NCBI RefSeq assembly: GCF_025666195.1
Contig: NZ_CP102592.1
Coordinates: 1,922,001 to 1,986,000 of the forward strand
Length of the DNA: 64,000 nucleotides
From: Xanthomonas sp. CFBP 8443
GTDB taxonomy: Bacteria > Pseudomonadota > Gammaproteobacteria > Xanthomonadales > Xanthomonadaceae
Direction: 5' to 3'
Shown here: positions 1-10,264 of the stretch, piece after piece
Layout: each line of letters opens with the position of its first letter
Position numbering within the stretch: position 1 is the stretch's first letter
Translations under genes and position numbers: made by a program
The notes under the pieces: model-generated
Told to the model about the DNA's origin: nothing
The model's input: only the letters and a program-made list of their open reading frames with translations
Database searches by the model: none

Positions 1-244
1 GGCCGCCGAGGAAAGCGACGACAGCGGCGTGCCGACGGCGGACCTGTTGGCCCTGGAAGGCATGGACGAAGCCACCGCCTATGCGCTGGCCAGCCATGGC
101 GTGCGGACCAGCGAGGACCTGTCGGATCTGGCCGCCGACGAAATCCTCGAGTTCGGCATCGAGGACCTGGACCAGGAGCGCGCCGCCGCGCTCATCCTGG
201 CCGCCCGTGCCGAGGAGATCGCCCGATTGGAACGCGGCGAATGA
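1..244 (+). CDS. nusA: Transcription termination/antitermination factor NusA, C-terminal end (partial)
   Basis: Only the last 80 or so codons are inside the window; the reading frame is open from base 2 to the TGA at 242-244. The visible part is an acidic helix-hairpin-helix-like repeat (LLALEGMDEATAYALASHG, then DLSDLAADEILEFGIEDLD), typical of the C-terminal acidic repeats of NusA that contact RNA polymerase alpha. NusA binds elongating RNA polymerase and nascent RNA and controls pausing and termination. The position directly before infB fits the conserved nusA-infB operon. The gene start lies upstream of the window. Confidence 0.9.
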   Translation, partial: AAEESDDSGVPTADLLALEGMDEATAYALASHGVRTSEDLSDLAADEILEFGIEDLDQERAAALILAARAEEIARLERGE

Positions 245-260
245 GTCAGCGATGAATGCC

Positions 261-279
261 GCCCTGAACCGATCAGGGC
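261..279 (+). other. Hairpin between nusA and infB
   Basis: A perfect 7-bp stem (gccctga / tcagggc) with a 5-base loop lies in the 92-base gap between nusA and infB. No T tract follows, so it looks like an RNA-processing or attenuating structure rather than an intrinsic terminator. Confidence 0.4.
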
Positions 280-336
280 TTAGAATCCGCGCTACCTTCG
301 CACGCGAGGGGGCGCCAACCAGATCATAGGATCCGA

Positions 337-3042
337 ATGTCGCAGCAAACCACCATCCGCAAGCTGGCCGAACTGGTGAACACGCCGGTCGATAAACTGC
401 TGGTTCAACTGGCCGAGGCCGGGATGAAGTTCAGCGGTCCCGACCAGGTCGTGACCAGCACCGAAAAGATGAAGCTGCTCGGCTTCCTGCGCCGTACCCA
501 CGGCAAGACCGACAAGCCGGTCGAGGAAGAAGCCCAGGCCGCGCCGAAGAAGATCACCCTGAACCGGCGCAAGCTGCAGGAAGTGACGGTCAGCGCCGGG
601 CGCAGCAAGACCACGGTCAACGTCGAGGTCCGGCAGAAGCGGACCTACGTCAAGACCGCCGAGGACCTGGCCGCCGAGCGCGCGGGCATGTCGTCGGGCG
701 GGCGGGTGGATGACGAGCGCGCCGAGATCCTGCGCAAGCTGGAAGCCTCCAAGCAGCGCAATCTGGCCGAACAGCAGAAGCTCGCCGAGCAGGACCGCGC
801 GCGCGCCGAGGAAATCGAGCGCAAGCGCCAGGCCGAGCAGGACGCGCGCGACCGCGTGGAAGCCGAGCGCAAGGCCGCGCAGGCCGCTGCGGAAGCCGAG
901 TCGGCGCCGCCGGCGGCTGCGCCTGTCGCCGCTGCGACGCCGAATGCCGGTGCCGCCACTGGCGGCGCCGCCGCCGCGCCGCGCGCGCCGCGTCCGGCCA
1001 CCGCGCCGCACCATCCGCCGAAGCCGGCCGCGCCGCGCAGCGACGACCGCAACGCCGGCAACAAGCACAAGACCCGCGGCTCGCACGTGATGGTCGCCGG
1101 CGTCGAGGACGACGACAGCACCAGCCGCTTCGCCGGCCAGTTGCACCTGTCCGCCGCCGATCGCGCGCGCCGTTCCAACGTGCGCGGCAAGCCGCGCGGC
1201 GGCAACAGCGGCGGCCGTCGCCAGCCCGAGGTCTCGCGCAGCGGCGGCGGCGCGCACGGCTTCGAGCGTCCGACCGCACCGGTGGTGCGCGAAGTGGCGA
1301 TCGGCGAGACGATCACCGTGGCCGACCTGGCACAGAAGCTCGCGCTGAAGGGCGGCGACGTGGTCAAGGCGCTGTTCAAGATGGGCGTGATGGCCACCAT
1401 CACCCAGTCCATCGACCACGACACCGCGGCGCTGATCACCGAAGAGCTCGGCCACAAGCCGGTGCGCGCGGGCAGTGCCGACGCCGAGGACGCGCTGCTG
1501 GCGCACACCGAGGACGAGCAGGGCGAGAAGCTGCCGCGGCCGCCGGTTGTCACCATCATGGGCCACGTCGACCACGGCAAGACTTCGCTGCTGGACTACA
1601 TCCGCCGCACCAAGGTCGCCTCCGGCGAAGCCGGCGGCATCACCCAGCACATCGGTGCCTACCACGTCGAAACCGACCGTGGCGTCATCAGCTTCCTGGA
1701 CACCCCGGGCCACGCGGCCTTCACCTCGATGCGCGCGCGCGGCGCCAAGCTGACCGACATCGTGGTGCTGGTGGTGGCGGCCGACGACGGCGTGATGCCG
1801 CAGACGATCGAGGCGGTCAAGCACGCCAAGGCGGCCGGCGTGCCGCTGATCGTGGCGGTCAACAAGATCGACAAGTCCGGCGCCGATCCGCTGCGGGTCA
1901 AGAACGAACTGCTCTCGCAGGACGTGGTCGCCGAGGAATTCGGCGGCGACACCCAGTTCGTCGAAGTCTCGGCCAAGACCGGCGCGGGCATCGATACGCT
2001 GCTCGACGCGATCTCGCTGCAGGCCGAAGTGCTGGAACTGAAGGCGGTGTTCGATGGCCGCGCCAGCGGCGTGGTGATCGAATCCTCGCTGGACAAGGGC
2101 CGCGGCCCGGTGGCGACGGTGCTGGTGCAGCAGGGCAGCCTGAAGAAGGGCGACTACCTGGTGTGCGGCGTGCAGTACGGCCGCGTGCGTGCGCTGTTCG
2201 ACGAGACCGGCGGCCAGCCGTCCGAGGCGGGTCCGTCGATCCCGGTGCAGGTGCTGGGTCTGTCCGGCGTCCCGGATGCGGGCGACGACTTCGTCGTGGT
2301 CGACGACGAGCGCCTGGCCAAGGACGTGGCGCAGCAGCGCGAGACCAAGCGCCGCGAATCGCGCCTGGTGTCCTCGGCGGGCAGCCGCATGGAAGACATC
2401 ATGTCGCAGCTCGGCAAGGGCGAAGGCCAGCTGTCGCTGAACTTGGTGATCAAGGCCGACGTGCAGGGTTCGGTGGAAGCGCTCAAGCAGTCGCTGGTGG
2501 CGTTGTCCAACGAGCAGATCCGCATCAACGTGATCCACTCCGGCGTGGGCGGCATCACCGAGTCCGATGCGAACTCGGCGCTGGCTTCCAAGGCCACGGT
2601 GATCGGCTTCAACGTGCGTGCGGACGCCTCGGCGCGTCGCATCATCGAAACCAACGGCATCGACCTGCGCTACTTCTCGATCATCTACGACGTGATCGAC
2701 CAGGTGAAGCAGGTGGCCTCCGGTCTGCTCGGCGTGGAAATCCGCGAAGAGATCATCGGTACCGCCGAGGTGCGCGACGTGTTCCGCAGCTCCAAGTTCG
2801 GCGCGGTCGCCGGCTGCATGGTCGTGGAGGGCGTGGTCAAGCGCAACAAGCCGATCCGCGTGCTGCGCGACAACACCGTGGTGTTCGAAGGCGAGCTGGA
2901 ATCGCTGCGTCGCTTCAAGGAGAACGTCGACGAGGTGCGCAACGGCACCGAATGCGGCATCGGCGTGAAGGCGTACAACGACGTCAAGCCGGGCGACCAG
3001 ATCGAGTGCTTCGAGCGCATCGAAGTGCAGCGCACGCTGTGA
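337..3042 (+). CDS. infB: Translation initiation factor IF-2
   Basis: GTPase that places initiator fMet-tRNA on the 30S subunit and promotes 50S joining. The 901-residue length is normal for a long proteobacterial IF-2. Visible parts are an N-terminal IF2_N domain (about residues 1-55), a charged Lys/Arg/Glu helix and Ala/Pro-rich linker (about 120-310), a second IF2_N-like domain (about 315-365), and the G domain with GHVDHGKT at residue 409, DTPGH near 455 and NKID near 509, then domains II-IV. The ATG at 337 has a purine-rich AGGA upstream. It sits between nusA and rbfA as in the classical operon. Confidence 0.98.
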   Translation: MSQQTTIRKLAELVNTPVDKLLVQLAEAGMKFSGPDQVVTSTEKMKLLGFLRRTHGKTDKPVEEEAQAAPKKITLNRRKLQEVTVSAGRSKTTVNVEVRQKRTYVKTAEDLAAERAGMSSGGRVDDERAEILRKLEASKQRNLAEQQKLAEQDRARAEEIERKRQAEQDARDRVEAERKAAQAAAEAESAPPAAAPVAAATPNAGAATGGAAAAPRAPRPATAPHHPPKPAAPRSDDRNAGNKHKTRGSHVMVAGVEDDDSTSRFAGQLHLSAADRARRSNVRGKPRGGNSGGRRQPEVSRSGGGAHGFERPTAPVVREVAIGETITVADLAQKLALKGGDVVKALFKMGVMATITQSIDHDTAALITEELGHKPVRAGSADAEDALLAHTEDEQGEKLPRPPVVTIMGHVDHGKTSLLDYIRRTKVASGEAGGITQHIGAYHVETDRGVISFLDTPGHAAFTSMRARGAKLTDIVVLVVAADDGVMPQTIEAVKHAKAAGVPLIVAVNKIDKSGADPLRVKNELLSQDVVAEEFGGDTQFVEVSAKTGAGIDTLLDAISLQAEVLELKAVFDGRASGVVIESSLDKGRGPVATVLVQQGSLKKGDYLVCGVQYGRVRALFDETGGQPSEAGPSIPVQVLGLSGVPDAGDDFVVVDDERLAKDVAQQRETKRRESRLVSSAGSRMEDIMSQLGKGEGQLSLNLVIKADVQGSVEALKQSLVALSNEQIRINVIHSGVGGITESDANSALASKATVIGFNVRADASARRIIETNGIDLRYFSIIYDVIDQVKQVASGLLGVEIREEIIGTAEVRDVFRSSKFGAVAGCMVVEGVVKRNKPIRVLRDNTVVFEGELESLRRFKENVDEVRNGTECGIGVKAYNDVKPGDQIECFERIEVQRTL

Positions 3043-3048
3043 TGTAGC

Positions 3049-3138
3049 CGGGACTCGGGTCCCGGGACTCGGGACTCGGAAAAGCAGGAGCTATCGCTTT
3101 TGCTCCTCCGAGTCCCGAGTCCCGAGTCCCGAGTCCCG
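3049..3138 (+). repeat. Heptad inverted repeat (GGGACTC / CCCGAGT) between infB and rbfA
   Basis: About 30 bases built from GGGACTC heptads (3049-3080) face about 32 bases of CCCGAGT heptads (3107-3138) across a short spacer, so the transcript can fold into a long stem. The related unit recurs at 3768-3805 and, as AATCCCC, at 28478-28504. Confidence 0.85.
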
Positions 3139-3159
3139 CATTAAAAGAGATCCCGGACC

Positions 3160-3564
3160 ATGGCAACAAAATCCTTCCACCGCACCGATCGCGTGTCCGC
3201 GCAGGTCCGCCGCGACCTGGGCACGATCGTGCATTCGGCCGTGCGCGATCACGGCCTGCCGTCGGTCAGCGTGTCCGATGTCGAGATCAGCCGCGACCTG
3301 GCCCATGCCAAGGTGTTCGTCACCGCGTTGCTGCCGGAGCGTTCCGCCGAAGCGGTCAAGGGCCTGAAAGAGCTGGCGCCGCAGTTGCGCAGCGAGCTGG
3401 CGCGGGCGATGAAGCTGCGCCACGTGCCCGAACTGCATTTCCACTACGACGATTCGGTCGACCGCGGCGAGCGCATCGACAACCTGCTGCGCGACATGCC
3501 CGAACTGCAGCAGTCCGAAGACGAAAGCGACAGCGATAGCGAGCCGGCTCCGTCCAAGGAGTGA
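3160..3564 (+). CDS. rbfA: Ribosome-binding factor A
   Basis: A 134-residue protein that binds the 30S precursor and helps mature the 5' end of 16S rRNA, important in the cold. The sequence carries the family start (FHRTDRVSAQVRRDLGTIV), the DVEISRDLAHAKVFVT strand, and the LRHVPELHFHYDDSVDRGERID motif near residues 86-107. The tail is acidic and Ser-rich. An ATG preceded by AAAGAGA is used. Gene order infB-rbfA-truB is conserved. Confidence 0.97.
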   Translation: MATKSFHRTDRVSAQVRRDLGTIVHSAVRDHGLPSVSVSDVEISRDLAHAKVFVTALLPERSAEAVKGLKELAPQLRSELARAMKLRHVPELHFHYDDSVDRGERIDNLLRDMPELQQSEDESDSDSEPAPSKE

Positions 3565-3767
3565 ACGGTCGCACGATGCGAAAGCATCGATGCCGTACGC
3601 AAGCCGCATTGGCGAACGGCAAGCAGGTTTTTGCATCGATGGCCGTGCTTTTCCAGCGTCGTCGCCTGCGATAGTCGTACCCGCTGTCCGCTGACCATTC
3701 GGCAGCTATCACCAAGTCCAGCCTGCGCCATCGCAGGCTTTCACCGTCCGACTCCCGATTGCGCTTT

Positions 3768-3805
3768 CCCGAGTCCCGAGTCCCGAGTCCCCGGTCCCGA
3801 ACCCC
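3768..3805 (+). repeat. CCCGAGT heptad tract abutting the truB start
   Basis: Four to five imperfect copies of CCCGAGT end immediately before the truB ATG at 3806. The tract leaves no recognisable Shine-Dalgarno sequence before that start. Confidence 0.8.
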
Positions 3806-4732
3806 ATGCCCGTCTTCGGCCCCCGACTGCCCCGCATTTCCTTTCGTCGCCTCGACGGCATCGTGCTGCTCGACAAGCCGGCCGGCATGAGCTCCAACGC
3901 CGCGCTGCAGGCGGCGCGGCGCCTGTTCCGCGCGGAGAAGGGCGGCCATACCGGCAGCCTGGATCCGCTGGCCACCGGCCTGTTGCCGTTGTGCTTCGGC
4001 GAAGCGACCAAGCTGGCCGGGCTGCTGTTGGGCTCGGCCAAGGCCTACGAGGCGCAGATCGTGCTGGGCGTCACCACCGACAGCGACGATGCCGACGGCG
4101 CGGTGCTGCGCACCCGGCCGGTGCCGCCGATCGATGCGGCGGCCCTGCAGGCGGCGCTGGCGCCGCTGCGCGGTCGCATCCGCCAGCGCGCGCCGATCTA
4201 TTCGGCGCTCAAGCAGGGCGGCGAGCCGCTGTACGCGAAGGCGCGCCGCGGCGAGGCGATCGAGGCGCCGGAGCGCGAGGTCGAGGTGCACGCCATCGAC
4301 GTACTCGCCCACGAGGGCGAGCGCCTGCACCTGCACGTGGCTTGCGGCTCCGGCACCTATATCCGCAGCCTGGCCCGCGACCTGGGCGAGACGCTGGGCT
4401 GCGGCGCGCATATCGCCGGGCTGCGGCGGTTGTGGGTGGAGCCGTTCCGGGAGCCGCGGATGGTGACCCTGGAGCAGCTGCAGCGGCTCGCCACGCAGGA
4501 CCCGGCGGCGCTGGACGCGCTGCTGCTGCCGCTGGCCGCCGGCCTGGCCGATTTCCCGCCGCTGTGCCTGGACCATGCTGCGGCGCAGCGCTTCCGCATG
4601 GGCCAGCGCCTGCGCGATGCCGCCTGGGCGCCGGGCGCGGTCGCGGTGTTCGGCGCCGACGACCTGCCGCTGGGGCTGGGCCAGGTCGACTCCAGCGGGC
4701 TGCTGGCGCCGCAGCGCATGTTCAACCTGTGA
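3806..4732 (+). CDS. truB: tRNA pseudouridine(55) synthase TruB
   Basis: Makes pseudouridine 55 in the T-loop of tRNAs. The 308-residue length is normal for the family. Recognised motifs are [14 protein letters not shown] (residues 18-31), [15 protein letters not shown] (about 49-63) with the catalytic Asp in GSLDP, the YEAQIVLG strand, and [12 protein letters not shown]; the C-terminal region is PUA-like. The start at 3806 is the only in-frame ATG before the first motif and sits next to a heptad repeat with no obvious ribosome-binding site. Confidence 0.97.
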   Translation: MPVFGPRLPRISFRRLDGIVLLDKPAGMSSNAALQAARRLFRAEKGGHTGSLDPLATGLLPLCFGEATKLAGLLLGSAKAYEAQIVLGVTTDSDDADGAVLRTRPVPPIDAAALQAALAPLRGRIRQRAPIYSALKQGGEPLYAKARRGEAIEAPEREVEVHAIDVLAHEGERLHLHVACGSGTYIRSLARDLGETLGCGAHIAGLRRLWVEPFREPRMVTLEQLQRLATQDPAALDALLLPLAAGLADFPPLCLDHAAAQRFRMGQRLRDAAWAPGAVAVFGADDLPLGLGQVDSSGLLAPQRMFNL

Positions 4733-4812
4733 TCCGGCGCGCGCAGGGCGCACCGGCGGGTCCCGGAAGGGCGGTCGGGCGCGCGGTCGAATCGTGACGC
4801 AGCGTTAACACC

Positions 4813-4841
4813 TTGTCCGCCAGGGCTGGGACCGGTACAAT
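4813..4841 (+). promoter_or_regulatory. Candidate sigma-70 promoter for rpsO
   Basis: TTGTCC (4813-4818) and TACAAT (4836-4841) are separated by 17 bases, a good -35/-10 pair, and lie 114 bases before the rpsO start. The resulting leader could hold the S15 autoregulatory structure known from other bacteria, which I did not model. Confidence 0.6.
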
Positions 4842-4954
4842 TCCGCGGCCTTTACGGCATCCCTGCGCTCCGGCGCAATCCTTCGCAATCGGCGAGCCAG
4901 GCGGTGCGTCATCAGCACGTTCCTGCCGGCCCCGCATCTCAGAGAAAACACACC

Positions 4955-5215
4955 ATGTCCGTCGACACCCAGAAAGTCATCGAAGAAAACAAGCGCGGCG
5001 CCGCCGATACCGGCTCCCCGGAAGTGCAGGTGGCCCTGCTGACCGCCCGCATCGAGCTGCTGACCGGCCACTTCAAGACCCACAAGAAGGATCATCACAG
5101 CCGCCGCGGCCTGCTGCAGATGGTCAACCGCCGCCGCAGCCTGCTCGACTACCTGAAGAAGAAGGATGGCGAGCGCTACAAGGCGCTGATCGAGAAGCTC
5201 GGCCTGCGTCGCTGA
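4955..5215 (+). CDS. rpsO: 30S ribosomal protein S15
   Basis: Primary 16S rRNA-binding protein of the small-subunit platform. The 86 residues match the family in length and sequence ([22 protein letters not shown], then [15 protein letters not shown] and LLDYLKKKD). I chose the ATG at 4955 because it follows AGAGAAAA and gives the standard MSVDT start; an in-frame ATG at 4904 would add 17 unrelated residues. A strong terminator follows and pnp is next, the usual rpsO-pnp order. Confidence 0.98.
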   Translation: MSVDTQKVIEENKRGAADTGSPEVQVALLTARIELLTGHFKTHKKDHHSRRGLLQMVNRRRSLLDYLKKKDGERYKALIEKLGLRR

Positions 5216-5229
5216 GGCAACGAACCCCA

Positions 5230-5262
5230 CCGCGGCGCAGTGATGCGCCGCGGTTTTGTTTT
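5230..5262 (+). terminator. Intrinsic terminator after rpsO
   Basis: A perfect 10-bp GC-rich stem (CCGCGGCGCA / TGCGCCGCGG) with a 4-base loop is followed by TTTTGTTTT. It begins 14 bases after the rpsO stop and probably allows partial readthrough into pnp, for which I see no clear separate promoter. Confidence 0.9.
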
Positions 5263-5379
5263 GGGTAGTACCGTGGCCCGGGGAATGCTCCGCGCCGCCG
5301 GCCGGATCCTCCCGGCCACCCGCCAGCGGCATGGGCCGTCAGCGGTCCATTCGAAGACAGCATCATCCAAGGAAACCCC

Positions 5380-7488
<2,109 letters not shown>

Positions 7489-7515
7489 GCCGTCGGCGTC
7501 ATCGCTGCGAAAAAA

Positions 7516-7538
7516 GCGGGCTTCGGCCCGCTTTTTTT
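7516..7538 (+). terminator. Intrinsic terminator after pnp
   Basis: A 6-bp stem GCGGGC / GCCCGC closed by the stable TTCG tetraloop, preceded by an A tract and followed by seven T residues. Confidence 0.93.
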
Positions 7539-7610
7539 ATGGGCGCGGCGTTGGGTGGAGTGGGGCTTCGTGAATGGTCGGGAGCGGCAGGCACGACCGG
7601 TCCCTGTACC

Positions 7611-7682
7611 TGTAGGAGCGGCTTCAGCCGCGACCGGGGCCTTCCCGGTGAATGCCCGGTCGCGGCTGAAGCCGCTCCTACA
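7611..7682 (+). repeat. REP-like palindrome, copy 1
   Basis: A 72-base near-perfect palindrome whose arms are TGTAGGAGCGGCTTCAGCCG and its complement, with a variable centre. The arms themselves contain CGGCTTCAGCCG, so this is a nested hairpin. Related copies lie at 7795, 18759, 42489 and 44959. Confidence 0.9.
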
Positions 7683-7794
7683 ACATCTATCCAGATCCTC
7701 TGGAGATTCGCCGCGGGCTTAGGTTTTATGGGCGGCGTGGGCACGAAGCACGCATGCTGGCTCGGCGCTAGAGGCACCAAGAGGCAAGGAACAT

Positions 7795-7862
7795 TGTGGG
7801 AGCGACTTCAGTCGCGACGGGCTGTACCGGCAATGCCCGTCGCGACTGAAGTCGCTCCCACA
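7795..7862 (+). repeat. REP-like palindrome, copy 2 (variant arms)
   Basis: A 68-base palindrome with TGTGGGAGCGACTTCAGTCG arms. Compared with copy 1, the paired bases differ on both arms (GGCTTCAGCC against GACTTCAGTC), that is, compensatory changes that keep the stem. Copies 1 and 2 occupy the gap between pnp and the EAL gene. Confidence 0.9.
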
Positions 7863-7918
7863 ACGCCGTCCAGCTGCGATACCCCGGCCGACATGCCCCG
7901 GCGAAGCTTGTAGCCGAC

Positions 7919-9289
7919 TCAGACAGGCTCGTCGCCGGCCGCCGGATACCGCGCCAGGTGCGCCGACAGCGGTCCCGGATGCGCCAGCTGGTAGCCCTGG
8001 CCGTAGCGCGCGCCCAGCGCCTGCAGCGTGGCCAGTTCGCTCTCGGTCTCGATGCCCTCGACGATCACGCTGGCGTCGGTCTCGGCGGCGAAGGACAGGA
8101 TCGCCAGCGCCAGCCGCTGGCGCCGCGGTTCGGCGTCGATGCCGCGGGTCAGGGTCAGGTCCAGCTTGATGATGTCCGGCGCCAGGTGCAGCAGGTGGCG
8201 CAGGCTGGCGAAGCCGGTGCCGGCGTCGTCCAGGGCGATGCGCAGGCCCTGCCGCTGCAGCGCGCCGATATGCTCGGACAGGCGCGGATAGTCCGGCGCC
8301 TGCAACTGCTCGGTGATCTCCAGCACCACCCGCGACAGGTCGTGGCCGTGCAGCAGCGCCTCCAGCTGCGGATGCAGCAGGGTCTGCGCGGAGACGTTGA
8401 TCGCCAGGTACAGCGGCGGCGGCAGCTGCGCCAGCAGGTTCAGCGCCTTGCGCGCGGCGGCCAGTTCCAGCTCCAGCGCCAGCCCGGCCTTGCGCGCGTC
8501 GTCGAACCAGCGCAGCGGCGGCAGGCCGGGATGGGACGGGAACCGTGAGAGTGCCTCGACCCCGACGATGCGCCGCGAGGCCAGCGCCAGTACCGGCTGG
8601 GTCACGATCTGCAGGCGCGCGTTGGCGACCGTCTCGCGGATCCGCGTGGCGATCGCCGCCTTCTCGCGGAACGCGTGTTTCTCCGCGTCCTGCCGGCGCG
8701 CGATATCGGTCTGCAGCGCGGCGCGGTCCATCGCCAGCGCCAGGGTCGCGCCGACCAGGGTCGCCAGCATCTCCAGCGTGCGCACGTCCTGCGGGGTGTA
8801 GCTGCAGCGGTAGGGCGACATCACCTTGAGCACGCCGATGCCGCGCTCGCCGTAGCGCAGCGGCGCCACCAGCATCGAGCGCAGGCCGACCTTGCGGCAG
8901 GCCTCGCGATTGACCCGCGGGTCTTCTTCCGAATCGTCGCAGCGCAGCACCTGGCCGCTGCGCATACACAGCCCGGACAGGCTGCTGCCGCTGGGCAGGC
9001 GCAGGCCCAGGTGCTGTTCGGCGACGCCGCTGGCCGACCAGTACAGCATGTCGTCGCCGTCGCGCATCTCCACCACCGCGCCGGTGGAGCGGGTCAGCTC
9101 CTGCGCGCGACGCGTCACCACGTCGACCACCTGCAGCGGGTCGCTGCCGGCCGCGGCGATCTCGCCCTGGGCGAGGATGATCCGCGACAGCAGCAAGGCG
9201 TCTTCGCTCATCGCCGAGGCGGGGCCGCGCTCGGCAGCGGCATCGGCAGGGCGCTGGACCCGGTCCGAAACGTCGGGTTGCTTGGTCAT
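7919..9289 (-). CDS. GAF-EAL domain cyclic-di-GMP phosphodiesterase
   Basis: A 456-residue soluble signalling protein: a GAF sensor domain (about residues 45-190) and an EAL domain (about 215-445), with no GGDEF domain. EAL enzymes hydrolyse c-di-GMP to pGpG and favour motility over biofilm. The catalytic set looks complete: E245 of EAL, N298 (NVS), E324 (EIT), D354-D355 (DDAG), K375 (KLD), E411 (EGIE) and Q431. I chose the ATG at 9289; a longer open frame to 9511 would add a low-quality Arg/Cys-rich extension. The GAF ligand is not predictable. Confidence 0.88.
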   Translation of the reverse strand: MTKQPDVSDRVQRPADAAAERGPASAMSEDALLLSRIILAQGEIAAAGSDPLQVVDVVTRRAQELTRSTGAVVEMRDGDDMLYWSASGVAEQHLGLRLPSGSSLSGLCMRSGQVLRCDDSEEDPRVNREACRKVGLRSMLVAPLRYGERGIGVLKVMSPYRCSYTPQDVRTLEMLATLVGATLALAMDRAALQTDIARRQDAEKHAFREKAAIATRIRETVANARLQIVTQPVLALASRRIVGVEALSRFPSHPGLPPLRWFDDARKAGLALELELAAARKALNLLAQLPPPLYLAINVSAQTLLHPQLEALLHGHDLSRVVLEITEQLQAPDYPRLSEHIGALQRQGLRIALDDAGTGFASLRHLLHLAPDIIKLDLTLTRGIDAEPRRQRLALAILSFAAETDASVIVEGIETESELATLQALGARYGQGYQLAHPGPLSAHLARYPAAGDEPV

Positions 9290-9404
9290 GTCCGGATCAT
9301 GCGCCGATGGGTCGGCGCAGAGCAACGGGGCGCCCGGAGCGGTCAGCCGGGCGCGGGATCGCCGCATGCGCCGGGCTGCGCCGCCGCGCGCCGGGCCGCG
9401 GCAT

Positions 9405-9722
9405 TCAAACGGCGGTGCGGTCCTTGCGCGGCTTGCCGTACAGGCTGCGCAGTTCGTCCTTGGCCTGCTCCAGCACTTCGCGGCGCTGCGCCGGCAGCTG
9501 CTTGCCGGCACGGTTGATGTAGAAGGTCAGCATCGACATCGCCGAGCGGTAGGGACCGGTGCGGCGGCGCGCGCTCTGGTCGGCGGAGTGCTTGAGCGAA
9601 CGGGCGATGGACACCGGGTCGTCGCGTTCGAACACGCTGGGCGTGAGATCCAGCGCATCGCTGCTGTCGTTGATGCGCTGTACCCAGTGGGCGGTGGAAA
9701 CGTTCGGGCTGCTGTGTGCCAT
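9405..9722 (-). CDS. DUF3175-like small protein
   Basis: A 105-residue protein of unknown function. The core SDALDLTPSVFERDDP, the SIARSLKHSADQSARRRTGPY stretch and SAMSMLTFYINRAGKQLP followed by LEQAKDELR resemble the DUF3175 family as I remember it; no function has been assigned. It is basic with a likely nucleic-acid-like charge and no signal peptide. The ATG at 9722 follows AAGGAG at good spacing, so this start is firm; the open frame upstream of it is not coding. Confidence 0.7.
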   Translation of the reverse strand: MAHSSPNVSTAHWVQRINDSSDALDLTPSVFERDDPVSIARSLKHSADQSARRRTGPYRSAMSMLTFYINRAGKQLPAQRREVLEQAKDELRSLYGKPRKDRTAV

Positions 9723-10264
9723 GGACGATGCTCCTTGCTGGTGACGAAGTGGAACGAGGGCGTTAACGCAGGAACTGCGCGGCGCCGACAGTAGGCGCAG
9801 GGGTGGGAAGGCGATATGCGCTGCGCGCATGTACGCCGGCGGCATGCACGCACGCTTCACCGCGCTCGGGGGTGCGACGGGCGGCGCGGCCGATGCGTTC
9901 GAACAACGCCGGCGCGAATGCCTGCCGACGTCGACGCTGCTGTTCGATCATGCTGCCATGCCGCATGCAGGACTCCCCGAGCGAGTGTCATGTCCGTTGC
10001 CGATGCTGGATGCGCAAACGTGACGACGTCGACAACATAACCGCGCATCTCGGGTCTCGTGGTAGACAGTGCGATTTCCGATGAACGATTAACCGGAAAC
10101 CCCTGCAAAACAGCGGCGTCGCGCCTGCACGCTTGATCGGCGCTGGTAACGTCACCAGTTATCGCTGGGTACGCCGTTGCCGCGATTGTCGCGTGAGACA
10201 ATCGGTCGGGTCCGCTTCCGCCGGCCTTGCACTCGCTCGCAATGGCCGCGCCGCAGGAGACCGC
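9723..10264. other. 542-base intergenic region between divergent DUF3175-like gene and lhr
   Basis: No convincing gene; the short open frames here lack ribosome-binding sites and look like composition artefacts. A near-palindrome CTGGTAACGTCACCAG lies at 10142-10157, about 110 bases before lhr, and could be an operator. Promoters of both divergent genes must be here but I cannot place them with confidence. Confidence 0.5.

Noticed and set aside
7611..7862. CRISPR-like array from the two neighbouring palindromes
   Set aside because: Only two copies, long internal symmetry and different arms; no regular spacers and no cas genes.
9763..9966. 67-codon minus-strand open frame upstream of the DUF3175-like gene
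   Set aside because: No ribosome-binding site and an Arg/Ala-rich composition; no evidence of coding.
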